From assembly GCA_963801505.1 (NCBI GenBank), contig CAWDEY010000010.1, forward strand, positions 62,001 to 126,000: a DNA stretch of 64,000 bases. The letters are read 5' to 3'. This DNA is from JAOUFP01 sp963801505. GTDB taxonomy: Bacteria; Nitrospirota; Thermodesulfovibrionia; Thermodesulfovibrionales; UBA6898. The translations under genes were made by a program, and so were the position numbers. The notes beneath the pieces are model-generated. The model ran no database searches, was not told the DNA's origin, and saw only the letters and a list, made by a program, of their open reading frames with translations. This document shows positions 26,077-35,891 of this stretch, piece by piece (position 1 is the first letter of the stretch; each line of letters starts with the position of its first letter).

Positions 26077-28079
26077 TTACCAGCCTCCTCCGCCACCGCC
26101 GCCGCCTCCGCCGCCTGAGGAGCCCCCGCCGCCGCTGCCGGAACTTGAACCTGGCGCAGTAGACGAAGAAGAGATGGCGTCGGAAAAAGAAGAGCCCAGT
26201 GATGAGGCAAAACCGGCCGCGGCGAAAGAGTTCCAGGAAGAGCCTGAATACCAGACCGGGCCACTGCCGCCCTGCTCAGGGCTTAAAGAGGCAGCGGCAA
26301 GCACATCTGCAAACTGTTCAGCCCACTGCTGCTCCACATCAAGGGCGAGTGCATAGGGCAGGTATTTCTCAAAGAGCTGCGGAGTACGGTCTGCGCGATT
26401 GAGCATATTCATCCTGTCCTTCCCGGTGGCACTCAGGAACAGTTTGAAACCCTCGATCTCATCGAGGACCTTTCGACCCGCCCCGGTCGGGGCCTTCAGA
26501 AGGTGAAAGAAAAGATAGTTCACCATCATGGCCGAAAGCAGAAAGAGCGCGATGACAAAAGAGGTGCTGGTTGTCATTAAATAGAGCCCGAAGCACTCAC
26601 CGCCTAAAAAGGGCAGGGAAAAGCAGGTAATAAAAACAGCGCTAGCCATACTGCCCAGCCTGTTCCAGGAGTGTGTGACGAAGACGCGTTTCCATGACGA
26701 AAACACCTGTCTTACCAGCATGATGACCCCGACGCTCCAGCCGGTCAGCCATATGCACATGAAAAGAAAGACCGGCACCGCAGCCTTGGCTACTGCCTCG
26801 CTGAAACCGCTCGCAAAAAGCAGGACGCAGGTAAGCAGAAACCCGGCAATAAAATATTTAATGTTGGTAATGAAGTAGATCTTTTCAAACTTCGTCTTCA
26901 GATAATCGGTCACGCCCCTTATAGCTGCGCTGATATATGTATGGTTTGACTGCTCAAGTTTAAGCTCCCTGCCGGAGCTGAAGAGTTCCTGATAGGCCTT
27001 GTTCTCCTCAAAAGAAAGTCCCGTTTTTCCCCCATCCGTTTTTCTGATGGTATAGTCTCCATCTTTATCAACTATCGAAATAAATCCCTTGACAGCCATG
27101 TTTATAAGGGCGGAAGAAAAGGTCTTATCGTCATAGCCCATTTTCGTAATGTACCTCATCACTGCAGGACTCAAACCGGAGGGAGGCTCATAACGTACCA
27201 CTATCACGCCTTCTTCAGGGTCTTTCCCGACACGCAGCCATACAAGTCCGTAATATGCGGCCAATACCAAAAGACCCAGCAGTGCGTATCTGGTGCCTGC
27301 CGTACCTTTGGGCATCAGCTGCTTTTTGATCTTGTCCCATTCGGTCGGAGGAGTAATAAGTTCGGGTTCTCCTTCAGGACTGACATATCCCTTGGGCCAG
27401 GAGACCGCAACCGTAAGACCTTCACGGGGGAAAGCGACTCTGTTGTCTCAAACTCCACCGCCCCTGAGGGATGCTTCAGTACTTTTATAATTTTGGTCTG
27501 TGGAGCCCTGGGGGCCGGTATAGCCCGCAGTCTTGATTATATGCCTCCCGGCATCACCGGGAAGATGTATCAGGGCCGAGGCCTTTTCGATAGCAAAGTC
27601 CCAGCCGTTGCCCGTGACATTCCAGTAAAGCTCATCATAGTCATTAAAGAAGCCGAGCTGATGGTCGGTCTTGTAGGTAAGCTCATATTCATGTTCACCG
27701 GGAGGAAGTGTGTAGTCACTCCTGCCGATATACACCCTCACTCCGTTGTCCTGTTCAGCCTCTCTGAATTCATCGGGCCGGCCGTCCCTCTTTACCCCCA
27801 CCACATGAAAACCGACCTTGATGATCTTTCCTGTCCCTTCCTTGTACTTAACCGGAAAGTCTCTGAATATGCCGTGTTTGATCTTCTGACCTTCGGAGCG
27901 GACCCTGATAGTCTCCCTGACAAGCAAAGAAGCGTCCTCGTTTACTGTAACGTCAGCTATGAAAATCGAGGATCTTCTCTTCCGCCTTTGCAGCAGGGAC
28001 AAAGAGGGCCAAAGAGAAAAATAAATGAAAACAGAAAAAAGACGGGCCTGCCAAAGGGTTTCCTGATCTGTGTCATTTC
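26077..28079 (-). pseudogene. DUF2207 membrane protein with Gly-rich tail, frameshifted
   Basis: ATG 28079 opens a signal peptide (MTQIRKPFGRPVFFLFSFIF). A shifted frame gives AAKAEEKILDFHS and another DVTVNEDASLLVRETIRV, the usual DUF2207 start. The ectodomain continues to ~27440 (DYDELYWNVTGNGWDFAIEK). The next frame gives REGLTVAVSWPKGYVSPEGE, a first TM (ALLGLLVLAAYYGLVWLRV), a cytoplasmic part and two TM pairs. It ends in a Gly/Ser-rich tail finishing GGGGW, also typical of the family. At least three one-base shifts are needed (near 28020, 27960 and 27435). The ATG at 27315 is internal. DUF2207 proteins sit in the membrane and their function is unknown. Confidence 0.8.
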
Positions 28080-28089
28080 CTCTCCCTGA

Positions 28090-28495
28090 TGGTTCAACCT
28101 AAAAACGGCAGTTGATCGCGCAAAGGCGCAAAGTTCGCAAAGATAAACAAAGACCTGGGATTATAACGCAATCCACCATTACAGCGAGTCCGGTTTTAAC
28201 CTGAACTCCTTGATTTTCCTCTGTGAACTCTGTGGTTAACTGCTTTTCATCCATACCCGGGTATTATAATCCGCGTCGTAAAAAAATGCTGAAGAGAACC
28301 AGAGTTGGATAAACTATAATCCCGAAAAAAGCAGTTAAACACAGAGATCGCAGAGAACGCAGAGTAATATCAAGAGATTACGGGACAGAACCATGGCAAC
28401 CAGGTTGGTGAGACCCCTTTTCGCTTCAAGCCATTGCTTTCTCTGTGAACTTTGTGCCTCTGTGGTGAATGAACTGTCGTTTTTAGGATAATATA
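28090..28495. repeat. Dispersed intergenic repeat cluster with inverted ends
   Basis: Starts CCTAAAAACGGCAGTT and ends with its near reverse complement (AACTGTCGTTTTTAGG). Inside are GCGCAAAGTTCGCAAAG, AATCCACCATTAC and GAACTCCTTGATTTTCCT (as at 6500-6600). A second block, AAAGCAGTTAAACACAGAG, opposes CTCTGTGGTTAACTGCTTTT. Shorter relatives occur at 2455-2575, ~37058-37080 and ~46755-46775. There is no coding content. It looks like a non-autonomous, palindrome-ended element family. Confidence 0.65.
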
Positions 28496-28526
28496 AATAG
28501 ACAGACTACCGCACGAGGAGGTTTAC

Positions 28527-29654
28527 ATGCATATTCATAGACTGATGTTATTCATAACTGGAATGTTGGCAACGGCAATCCTTGCAAACGCCGACCCTCC
28601 ACCGGTCCCGCCCGTGGAGTCCCTCACCGATCTGGGGGTGGTCCATCAGAATCCGGTGGTCCAGGGCCGCGACGGCACTTACAGCGCGCTCATTGCCGGG
28701 CGCTCGGTCTGGAACTTCGGCGACACACCCCTAACGAAAGCAAATGCGGAGGGGAATAACTGGGTGGACAACTCCCTATCGTGGACTGAAAATCTGGATG
28801 CCTCGGCAGGCATCACCCTAGAGCACGACTACCTTGATTCCGCGGGAGCGCCCGCGGAGATCATTCCATACACGCCCCAGGAAAAGTTCTACAATTACCT
28901 TCACGATCCTGACAACTGCCGTGCTGACCCCTGCGGGGCTGAATTCGCATTCTGGCCGGCACAGATGGTCCCGGATCCGGCCCGGAAGCGCGTGCTTTTA
29001 TTTTATACCGAGATCTGGCGCGTACCCGGTGCCGAGGGCTGGAAGACTGTTGGTGGAGGCATTGCAATTGCTGACACCAAAGTAGGAATGTCCCGTCCGA
29101 TAGTATCACCCGGGACTGCATTTCCTACGCTGATGTGGACAGGAGATAACGAAGTTCAGTTCAATTCCGAGGGACTGGTCATCGGCGATATGCTGTACGC
29201 ATACGGTCAGAAACGGGAGTTCCTGACTCAGCATGCCCAACTCGCGCGCGTGCCGCTTGAAGACGCGCTGGACAAAAGCAGATGGAGTTACTATGCCGGC
29301 ACCAACACATGGAGCAGCAATGCAGCTGACGCTGTGACCGTCTTCGACGGTGGCGCGGCCGGAAACTCAGTGTTCTTTAACCCCTACCTGGGCGCCTACA
29401 TGGCCATCTATAGCGGCGTCTTCAGCGACAACCTCTACTACCGCGTATCTGACACTCCCTGGGGCCCATGGTCAGCCGAGACGTTGCTGCTGACTGCCAA
29501 GACGGGGTGGAACAACACCACCAGCTACGCCGGACGGGCGCATCCGGAATTTGCGCAGGAAAACGGCCGCATCCAGTACATCACCTATGCGCGGACAACA
29601 GGATTTCTGCGCCAGGAACTTCCACTGGTGAAGGTGGTCTTCGGCAAACCGTAG
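28527..29654 (+). CDS. Secreted protein with propeller-like (DUF4185-type) fold
   Basis: ATG 28527 follows ACGAGGAGGTTTAC, a strong ribosome site. A signal peptide (MHIHRLMLFITGMLATAILA) leads into a 350-residue secreted domain. It holds WxxGDNEVQFNSEGLVIGDM, then SVFFNPYLGAYMAIYSGVF and YYRVSDTPWGPWS. These repeat units are typical of DUF4185 or glycosidase-like five-bladed propellers. No catalytic set can be assigned. It appears richer in GC than its neighbours and lies next to the repeat cluster, so it may have been acquired. Function is unknown, possibly sugar or cell-surface polymer binding. Confidence 0.7.
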   Translation: MHIHRLMLFITGMLATAILANADPPPVPPVESLTDLGVVHQNPVVQGRDGTYSALIAGRSVWNFGDTPLTKANAEGNNWVDNSLSWTENLDASAGITLEHDYLDSAGAPAEIIPYTPQEKFYNYLHDPDNCRADPCGAEFAFWPAQMVPDPARKRVLLFYTEIWRVPGAEGWKTVGGGIAIADTKVGMSRPIVSPGTAFPTLMWTGDNEVQFNSEGLVIGDMLYAYGQKREFLTQHAQLARVPLEDALDKSRWSYYAGTNTWSSNAADAVTVFDGGAAGNSVFFNPYLGAYMAIYSGVFSDNLYYRVSDTPWGPWSAETLLLTAKTGWNNTTSYAGRAHPEFAQENGRIQYITYARTTGFLRQELPLVKVVFGKP

Positions 29655-29767
29655 CCGGATTAATACAAATTGCTAACCAGCCTATAGACAATATGATCTT
29701 GGACGTGTTATCAATAACTGCATAGTATTACCATCATTTATCATTCGCTGGGGGAGATATAGCCGAG

Positions 29768-31147
29768 ATGAATAAAGAGATTGTGCAGAAGCGGCAATTG
29801 CTCAGGCCCAGTCTGCGACTGTTCAATGCGCTGACCACCCTGAATGTATGGCATTTCATCTGGATTTCGATCATCTTATCCGAAGTACTGACTGCGCTGA
29901 TGGGGCTTCTTCTAAAAGGCTCGGTCACCTATGATTATCTAGTTACGGGCGGCGTGGTTTCATTGATCGTTGCCTGCATCGTCATCTTTTTTTTAAAGGT
30001 TACGATGCAGGTCAGAGTGGACAACGAAATTCTCCGAACAGAGATCGAAAAGCAGCGCGAGACAAGTGAAGGTCTTACAAACGCACTGGATTTCCAGTCC
30101 CTCCTCATGGAAACAATTCCTGATCTGCTATACGTTCTCAGTCCTACAGGCCAGCTCATCAAGTGGAACGGCCTGGTGGAAGAGACAACAGGTTACAGTC
30201 ACGACGATTTGGCAGGAAAACAGGCATTGACCTTTATTGCAGAAGAAGACAGGGATGAGGCTGCAGCAGGACTCGAAGAGGCCAACTCAAAAGGGAGGGC
30301 CTCGCGTGAACTGCGACTGCTTGCAAAGGGCGGAAAGAAGGTTGTCCATCTATTCAGCGGCGCGGCGATTCGGGACAACACAGGGAGGTTAGTCGGGTTC
30401 ATCGGCATCGCCAGAGATATCTCGAAGATGAAAAAAATGGAAGAAGAGATGACCAGGGTACAGAAACTAGAATCATTGGGCATCCTTGCAAGCGGCATCG
30501 CCCATGACTTCAATTTTCTCCTTTCCTCCGTTCTCGAAAACATCCACCTCTCCATAATTCATGCGGACCAAAAGGAAAGGCTGCGGGGGGCCCTTCTGAA
30601 GGCGCAAAAGGCATCGATCCGGGCAAAGGACCTGACCATACAATTACTCACTTTTTCCAGGGGGAGCTTTACCTTAAAAAGATTTGTCTCACTCGGAGAA
30701 ATTATCACGGAATACGCTGCCCTCGCATTACGCGATTCCGATATCATATGCCGCTATAACATCGCTACTGACCTATGGGCAGCCGAGGTGGATGAGACAC
30801 AGATAGGGCAGGTGATTAATACGCTGGTCCTTAATTCGGTAGAGGCGATGCCGGGCGGCGGGAGCATCGTGATAACCGCTGGTAATAAAGAGGTCTCTCC
30901 TGACGAGCTGCCCCCTTTACTCGAAGGCAGGTACGTCAAAATATCCGTCGCGGACAACGGCAAAGGCATACGTCAGGAACTCCTCCCGAAGGTATTCGAC
31001 CCATATTTCACCACAAAGCAAAATGGGAGGGGGCTCGGGCTCACGATCACTTACGCGATCATTAGAAACCACGACGGTCACATCAGCGTCGAATCCGTGC
31101 CGGAAAAGGGGACCGTCTTTAATATCTATATTCCCGTGGGCCGTTAA
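29768..31147 (+). CDS. Membrane-bound PAS sensor histidine kinase
   Basis: A 459-residue kinase. Two TM segments (~27-50 and ~57-77) with almost no periplasmic loop suggest sensing within the membrane or cytoplasm. A coiled coil leads to a PAS domain (~105-225). HisKA follows with GIAHDFNFLLSSVLENIHL, where the usual HDFNN is HDFNF. The HATPase has the N box, DNGKGI and the short G2 box GRGLGL. The final PVGR is near the stop at 31145-31147, and a converging solute-binding remnant overlaps its end. No response regulator is adjacent. Confidence 0.88.
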   Translation: MNKEIVQKRQLLRPSLRLFNALTTLNVWHFIWISIILSEVLTALMGLLLKGSVTYDYLVTGGVVSLIVACIVIFFLKVTMQVRVDNEILRTEIEKQRETSEGLTNALDFQSLLMETIPDLLYVLSPTGQLIKWNGLVEETTGYSHDDLAGKQALTFIAEEDRDEAAAGLEEANSKGRASRELRLLAKGGKKVVHLFSGAAIRDNTGRLVGFIGIARDISKMKKMEEEMTRVQKLESLGILASGIAHDFNFLLSSVLENIHLSIIHADQKERLRGALLKAQKASIRAKDLTIQLLTFSRGSFTLKRFVSLGEIITEYAALALRDSDIICRYNIATDLWAAEVDETQIGQVINTLVLNSVEAMPGGGSIVITAGNKEVSPDELPPLLEGRYVKISVADNGKGIRQELLPKVFDPYFTTKQNGRGLGLTITYAIIRNHDGHISVESVPEKGTVFNIYIPVGR

Positions 31148-31684
31148 CCTTTGTCCTTTCTCCGTGGTAGCAGGCAAATGTTGTAAGCAGCTCAGCTTTG
31201 CCATATTTCTGCATGATAAAAAGCCCTTTGTTTTCGGAAACCACGGCAACCTTGTGTCCTTGCAGGTCATCAATGCTGTTTATATCTGTCGTGCTGCTGC
31301 GGACGAAAATACTGACATGAAAAGTTTCAACGGATGCGGTGAAGTCCATGAACTCTTTTCTCTCTGCAACTATTCCCTCGTTGGGGATCCATCAACGCGC
31401 CCTTCCCGCAGGGCCTGGTGGATATCTTGCCATTCATCGAAAAGAACGTAGCTGACCTTCAACCCGGCCTTTCCGGCCAGCGCGTTCATGACATCGATCG
31501 CAAATCCGTCCGGTTTGTCGGTTTTCCGGTCAATCGAATACTGCGGGGGAAAGTCCTTAGGGACGCCCGCGACAATTTCATCACGGTTGTCCTGTGCAAA
31601 TACCGCTGGTGTTTGAAACCAGAAGGCGATTACGTAAAGCAAAACCGTCAAAAAAAGCAGGTGAATGTTTCGCCCGGAAATTGA
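31119..31684 (-). pseudogene. Truncated family-3 solute-binding protein
   Basis: The minus strand encodes a signal-like segment (VLLYVIAFWFQTPAVFAQ). AGVPKDFPPQYSIDRKTDKP and DGFAIDVMNALAGKAGL follow, the normal start of an SBP_bac_3 domain. Near 31370 the frame shifts, and the next gives SIFVRSSTTDINSIDDLQGH and KVAVVSENKG. The protein then runs out after AELLTTFA, about 170 residues in. The second lobe is missing. Such domains bind amino acids or serve as kinase sensor heads. This copy looks dead, and its 3' end overlaps the converging kinase. Confidence 0.65.
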
Positions 31685-31851
31685 CGCGGCCTAAATTTGC
31701 ACTCCAGCATGTCCGTCGTCTCAGGTTACGTCACCGCACAGATGTGGCGAGCATATTTCGGGACAAACTCTATAGTTATCGGACATGGAAACCGTTACCG
31801 AGTTCTGTGAAAAAGTGAGAGCGGAGCTCACTGACAACCAATACTGATTTG

Positions 31852-31881
31852 TTGACAATTCCATAACGAGAAAAGTAATTT
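31852..31881 (+). promoter_or_regulatory. Candidate sigma-70 promoter of hisH
   Basis: A perfect TTGACA at 31852-31857 is followed 18 bp later by TAATTT, a weak -10. The hisH ATG (31887) is only 5 bp further on and lacks a ribosome site, so the transcript would be leaderless. Confidence 0.4.
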
Positions 31882-31886
31882 AGATA

Positions 31887-32498
31887 ATGATAGCAATAGT
31901 GGACTATGGAATGGGGAACCTCAAAAGCGTTGAAAAAGGCTTCAAGAAAGTCGGCATCGACGCGGTCGTGACCTCAAACCCAAGGGCTGTAGATGATGCC
32001 GGGGCCATTGTGCTTCCTGGAGTAGGTGCTTTTAAGGACTGCATAAGGAACCTCTCCGACCTCTCTCTGACAGAAGCGGTCATCTCTTCAATCAACAAGG
32101 GCAAACCCTTTCTCGGCATATGTCTCGGACTGCAGGTCCTCTTCAGTGAATCAGAGGAATTCGGTACCTGCAAGGGCCTGGACATCTTCAGGGGCAAGGT
32201 CGTCAGGTTTCAGGAAGGGCTGAAAGTCCCTCACATGGGCTGGAATACAGTGAAGGTCATAAAGAGGCCGCCAATACTTTCCGATATAGAGGACGATGCC
32301 TTTTTCTATTTTGTACACTCCTTTTATGTTGTCCCAGAAGACAACGATATAATAGCAACAACTACAGATTACGGCACAACCTTCACCTCGATGGTATGGA
32401 AAGACAATGTCTTTGCGACCCAGTTTCACCCTGAAAAAAGCCAGGACCTCGGTCTAAAAGTCCTCTCAGGGTTCGGAAAGTTTGTGAAGAAGAACTGA
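31887..32498 (+). CDS. hisH: Imidazole glycerol phosphate synthase glutaminase subunit HisH
   Basis: A 203-residue class I amidotransferase. It has the nucleophile Cys79 in GICLGLQ, the oxyanion strand PGVGAF and the His/Glu pair in FATQFHPEKSQ. HisH releases ammonia from glutamine for HisF in histidine synthesis (step 5). The YFVHSFYVVPED motif is typical of HisH. It stands alone with no other his genes nearby, so the HisF partner must be encoded elsewhere. The length matches the family. Confidence 0.93.
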   Translation: MIAIVDYGMGNLKSVEKGFKKVGIDAVVTSNPRAVDDAGAIVLPGVGAFKDCIRNLSDLSLTEAVISSINKGKPFLGICLGLQVLFSESEEFGTCKGLDIFRGKVVRFQEGLKVPHMGWNTVKVIKRPPILSDIEDDAFFYFVHSFYVVPEDNDIIATTTDYGTTFTSMVWKDNVFATQFHPEKSQDLGLKVLSGFGKFVKKN

Positions 32499-32523
32499 CT
32501 TAGTATTTGTCCCGGGAATTCCA

Positions 32524-32775
32524 CTAAACCTCTACAGGTCTGTCCTTTCTTATTAACTTCCTGTCATACTCAGCCCTCTTTTGAGGGCCAGACAGTGTTA
32601 CATATGCGGTATTCACACAAGTAAATATTACGTTCATCTTGTCCTTAAAATCACCAGAGAGCCCCGGAAGCATGCCGAGGCAGTGAAATTTCCATTTTTG
32701 AGATGAATGTTTGTTAATATAAAAAGTAAATATGACTTTCACAGGGGCCGAATATCGAGAATATAACTTGTCCAT
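32524..32775 (-). pseudogene. Remnant of a J-domain protein
   Basis: The minus-strand frame contains FKDKMNVIFTCVNTAYVTLS followed by GPQKRAEYDRKL. This matches the last helices of a J domain (AY-x-LS-x-P-x-KR-x-YD). The preceding helix with the essential HPD is absent, and the frame runs into the converging or overlapping methyltransferase leader. No start codon or ribosome site is convincing. It is best read as a gene fragment. Confidence 0.45.
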
Positions 32776-32828
32776 TCTGCAAAACAGAAAAGGTAAATGA
32801 ATTTTCCCGTGACAATCGCCGGGACTAT

Positions 32829-33428
32829 ATGCGCTGTCAGGTCTGCAACCTGGTGTTTGTCCCGCCCTGGCAGTTTCTATCGGCAGACGAGGAAAAGAGC
32901 CGCTATGATCTGCACCAAAACTCTCCTTATGATCAGGGATATCGCAGTTTTTTAAACCGGATATTTATTGCCATGCAAAAGTTTCTGACTCCTGGAAGCT
33001 GCGGGCTGGATTTCGGGTCCGGGCCTCAGCCCACGCTCTCCCTTATGTTTGAGGAGGCGGGTCATATCATGACGATCTTCGATTTTTTTTATGAGAATGT
33101 ACCCTCTGCGCTTGAAAAGCAATACGATTTTATAACTGCGACAGAGGTAGTAGAGCACCTGCATAATCCCGGAGAAGAACTCGAAAGATTATGGGCCTGT
33201 CTGAAACAAGGGGGGAGACTGGGCCTTATGACAAAACTCGTTCCTGATCATAATGCCTTTTCATGCTGGCACTATAAAAACGATTCTACTCATGTCTGTT
33301 TTTTCTCGAGGGCAACCTTTCAATGGCTGGCCCTCCGGTGGGACGCTGACATGACTTTCGTTGACAAAGATGTGGTGCTATTTCACAAAAAGACCGTATC
33401 GGGGCGTAACTGCCTTGTCACAGTGTGA
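32829..33428 (+). CDS. SAM-dependent methyltransferase with N-terminal zinc ribbon
   Basis: A class I methyltransferase (SAM motif CGLDFGSGPQPTL, later ATEVVEHLHNPGEEL). The coding pattern extends upstream in frame to ~32751. That adds CPFC (32769-32780), which pairs with CQVC just after ATG 32829 to make a zinc ribbon. In that frame no start codon occurs before a stop. ATG 32732 lies one base out of frame, so a frameshift or miscalled base at the 5' end is likely. The substrate is unknown. Similar proteins are often annotated as methyltransferase type 11/12. Confidence 0.75.
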   Translation: MRCQVCNLVFVPPWQFLSADEEKSRYDLHQNSPYDQGYRSFLNRIFIAMQKFLTPGSCGLDFGSGPQPTLSLMFEEAGHIMTIFDFFYENVPSALEKQYDFITATEVVEHLHNPGEELERLWACLKQGGRLGLMTKLVPDHNAFSCWHYKNDSTHVCFFSRATFQWLALRWDADMTFVDKDVVLFHKKTVSGRNCLVTV

Positions 33429-33439
33429 GAAATATCTAA

Positions 33440-34174
33440 ATGGAGACATTGCCAATCCTCTATCAGGACAAACACCTGCTTGCGGTAAATAAACCTTCCG
33501 GCCTTTTGGTCCATCGCAGCATGATTGACCGCCATGAAACTCAAAACGCCATGAAAATACTTAGGGACCAGTTAGGGCAATGGGTCTATCCCCTACACCG
33601 CCTCGATAAACCCACGTCAGGGGTATTGGTATTTGCACTGGACAAGGAGACCGCCAGACTAATGACCCAATCCATTTCAGCTGATAGAGTCTCCAAATAT
33701 TATCTTGCAATAGTTCGGGGTTTCACAAAGGAACTGGAGTGTATCGATTATCCATTGAAAGATCTTTGGGACAAAATGACTGACCAGAAGGCAATAAGGG
33801 ACAAACCTGAAAAGCCGTCGGTCACTCAATACAGACGCCTGGCGACTATTGAATTGCCTCATTCGGTAGGCCGTTATTGCACTGCCCGATATTCTCTGAT
33901 ACGTGTGGCCCCCTTAACAGGCCGCAATCGTCAGATACGTCGCCATATGAAACATATTTTTCACCCTGTTGTCGGAGATACGACTTACGGAGATGGAAAG
34001 CAGAATGATTTTTTCCGGAAGAATTTCAATTGCTATCGCTTATTATTGCATGCAAAGGGGATTGAATTTATTCATCCTTATTCTGAGCAGCGAATTCACA
34101 TCCAGGCCCCTTTGGACCTGACCTTTGGTTCTCTGCTGGAGGCTCTGCAATGGGACAAGGTCGGATTGTCCTGA
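33440..34174 (+). CDS. truC: tRNA pseudouridine(65) synthase TruC
   Basis: A 244-residue RluA-family enzyme with catalytic Asp56 in HRLDKPTSG. The TruC-like features are LVHRSMIDR near residue 24, DYPLKD, PSVTQYRRLAT and RNRQIRRHMKHIFHPVVGDT. TruC isomerises U65 in the T-arm of tRNA. There is no S4 domain, as expected for this subfamily. The start is ATG 33440. It is probably co-transcribed with the methyltransferase gene 11 bp upstream. Confidence 0.88.
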   Translation: METLPILYQDKHLLAVNKPSGLLVHRSMIDRHETQNAMKILRDQLGQWVYPLHRLDKPTSGVLVFALDKETARLMTQSISADRVSKYYLAIVRGFTKELECIDYPLKDLWDKMTDQKAIRDKPEKPSVTQYRRLATIELPHSVGRYCTARYSLIRVAPLTGRNRQIRRHMKHIFHPVVGDTTYGDGKQNDFFRKNFNCYRLLLHAKGIEFIHPYSEQRIHIQAPLDLTFGSLLEALQWDKVGLS

Positions 34175-34219
34175 TTGCCGCCTGCAAAATGGTATTATTA
34201 CAGAAGGAGGAACTCTGAA

Positions 34220-34732
34220 ATGAAGCATGCCATAATGTCTATAATTGCTGTCACCCTCTTCATTGCCGGATGCCAATATCTTGCCCCCCTCACTGAGGAA
34301 CACAATATCGCTGTCGATCCATCTGTTATCGGTTTATGGGAAGAAGTTCCCGACGGAGACAAGCCTCCTGACCCGGATGACAGAATGCTCATTTTGAAAT
34401 ATTCGGACACTGAGTATCTTGTCCATTACCCGACAAGGAAAGATGAGGGATATTATCGGGTTTACCCTATCAAAATCAATGGCATACCCTGTGTACAGAT
34501 TCAGCTAATAGGAACTGCCGATGGAGATGTCAAGAAAGGAGACAGAAAATATCAGGTCGCTACCTACTCGGTATCTAACAATGAACTTGAGATAAAGACA
34601 TTGAATACGGATTTGGTTGACAAGGACCTGCCCGACACTGCCTCAATCAGACAGGCGTTTCTGAAGAACAAGGACAAAAAGGATTTATTTACAAACCCCG
34701 GCAAGTTCAGGAGAGTAAAGGTAAAAAGCTGA
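34220..34732 (+). CDS. Putative lipoprotein
   Basis: ATG 34220 follows AGAAGGAGGAACTCTGAA, a clear ribosome site, so the in-frame start at 34175 is rejected. The signal peptide ends in the lipobox FIAGC, giving a lipid-anchored product of ~150 residues. The mature part has GLWEEVPDGDKPPDPDD and beta-rich sequence. No family is recognised. It sits between truC and a radical SAM gene on the same strand with short gaps, but no functional link is clear. Confidence 0.75.
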   Translation: MKHAIMSIIAVTLFIAGCQYLAPLTEEHNIAVDPSVIGLWEEVPDGDKPPDPDDRMLILKYSDTEYLVHYPTRKDEGYYRVYPIKINGIPCVQIQLIGTADGDVKKGDRKYQVATYSVSNNELEIKTLNTDLVDKDLPDTASIRQAFLKNKDKKDLFTNPGKFRRVKVKS

Positions 34733-34740
34733 GATGTTCC

Positions 34741-35664
34741 ATGAATAAATCCACAGACCAAATGTCAAAATGTGAATGCTGCCCGCGCAGATGTGGAGTT
34801 AACAGGCTGGAAGGGAAAACAGGTTTTTGCAGGATCGGTTCCGGCATTGTGATTTCCCATGCAGGTCTGCATTTTGGGGAGGAGCCCCCTATTTCAGGCA
34901 CAAAAGGATCAGGGACTATTTTTTTCAGCGGCTGCAATCTCCGCTGCGTGTTTTGTCAGAATTACCAGATAAGCCAGGAATTTATTCCGGGCCGCTCGCA
35001 TACCCTGACAACAGATGAGCTGGCATCTGAAATACTGCGGCTTCAGGCAGAAGGCGCTCATAATATCAATTTTGTTTCCCCGTCTCATATGATTTTTCAG
35101 ATGGCGGAGGCCATCGAGGCTGCCAAAATAAAGGGACTTACCGTTCCTGTTGTTTATAACTCCAATGGCTATGATTCTGTGGAAGCGCTCAAACAGATCA
35201 GTGGCCTTGTGGATGTTTATCTTCCTGATATCAAGTATCTGGACAATGCACTCGGGAAGAAGTATTCTGCTGTGGATGATTATGCCGGCATCGTCCCGGA
35301 CGTTATACAGGAAATGCTCAATCAGACCGGCAATCTTCAAATGAATAGTGATGGTATCGCAGTGAGGGGCTTGCTCATACGTCATCTTGTGTTGCCAGGT
35401 CAACTGGAAAACAGCAGGCGATGTCTGGAGTTTCTGGCAGGTCTCTCCCCCGATATTCACGTCAGCCTCATGTCCCAGTATTCGCCTCAATATAGGGCAG
35501 GCACTTATCCTGAGATAAACAGGACCCTGACAGATGACGAGTATGATGAGATCATCAGCTATGCGCTTGAGCTCGGCCTGGAAAACGCCTTTATACAGAA
35601 ACTCGAAAGCCAGTCCCATTACCTTCCTGATTTTGATCAGGAACGACCTTTCAAATCGACTTGA
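34741..35664 (+). CDS. Radical SAM protein, PflX/COG1313 type
   Basis: A 307-residue enzyme. An N-terminal cysteine set (CECCPRRCGVNR) precedes the radical SAM motif CNLRCVFC, where the three cysteines hold a 4Fe-4S cluster. FVSPSHMIFQM, VVYNSNGYDSV and VYLPDIKY follow, all typical of the pyruvate formate-lyase-activase-like PflX group. Such proteins may activate a glycyl radical enzyme, but no partner is encoded nearby. The tail LPDF is typical. Activity is unproven for the family. Confidence 0.85.
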   Translation: MNKSTDQMSKCECCPRRCGVNRLEGKTGFCRIGSGIVISHAGLHFGEEPPISGTKGSGTIFFSGCNLRCVFCQNYQISQEFIPGRSHTLTTDELASEILRLQAEGAHNINFVSPSHMIFQMAEAIEAAKIKGLTVPVVYNSNGYDSVEALKQISGLVDVYLPDIKYLDNALGKKYSAVDDYAGIVPDVIQEMLNQTGNLQMNSDGIAVRGLLIRHLVLPGQLENSRRCLEFLAGLSPDIHVSLMSQYSPQYRAGTYPEINRTLTDDEYDEIISYALELGLENAFIQKLESQSHYLPDFDQERPFKST

Positions 35665-35891
35665 CCGGCATTATTCAGGAACATTGTACCCTCGCTTTCG
35701 CCTCTGCGAATCTCCCGGGGAGGACATTTTCGCTACGCTCTTGGGCTTTTATGACCCGGAGTAATCAGCTATGAGGCTGTTTACCCAAGTGTTGCACTTC
35801 CTTCATTAAACTGAAGTTGACAAAAAAGTGCGAGTAGTGGAAAATTACTGATCATTTGTTTAAAAATTTTTACTGAATTGGGCAAGGAAAT

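Noticed and set aside
27900..27970. In-frame TGA in the DUF2207 start as a selenocysteine codon
   Set aside because: The downstream family sequence is in a different frame, so this is a frameshift, not a recoded stop.
31784..31846. 20-codon frame METVTEFCEKVRAELTDNQY before hisH
   Set aside because: Too short, no ribosome site, and no neighbouring context; may be a gene scrap but cannot be supported.
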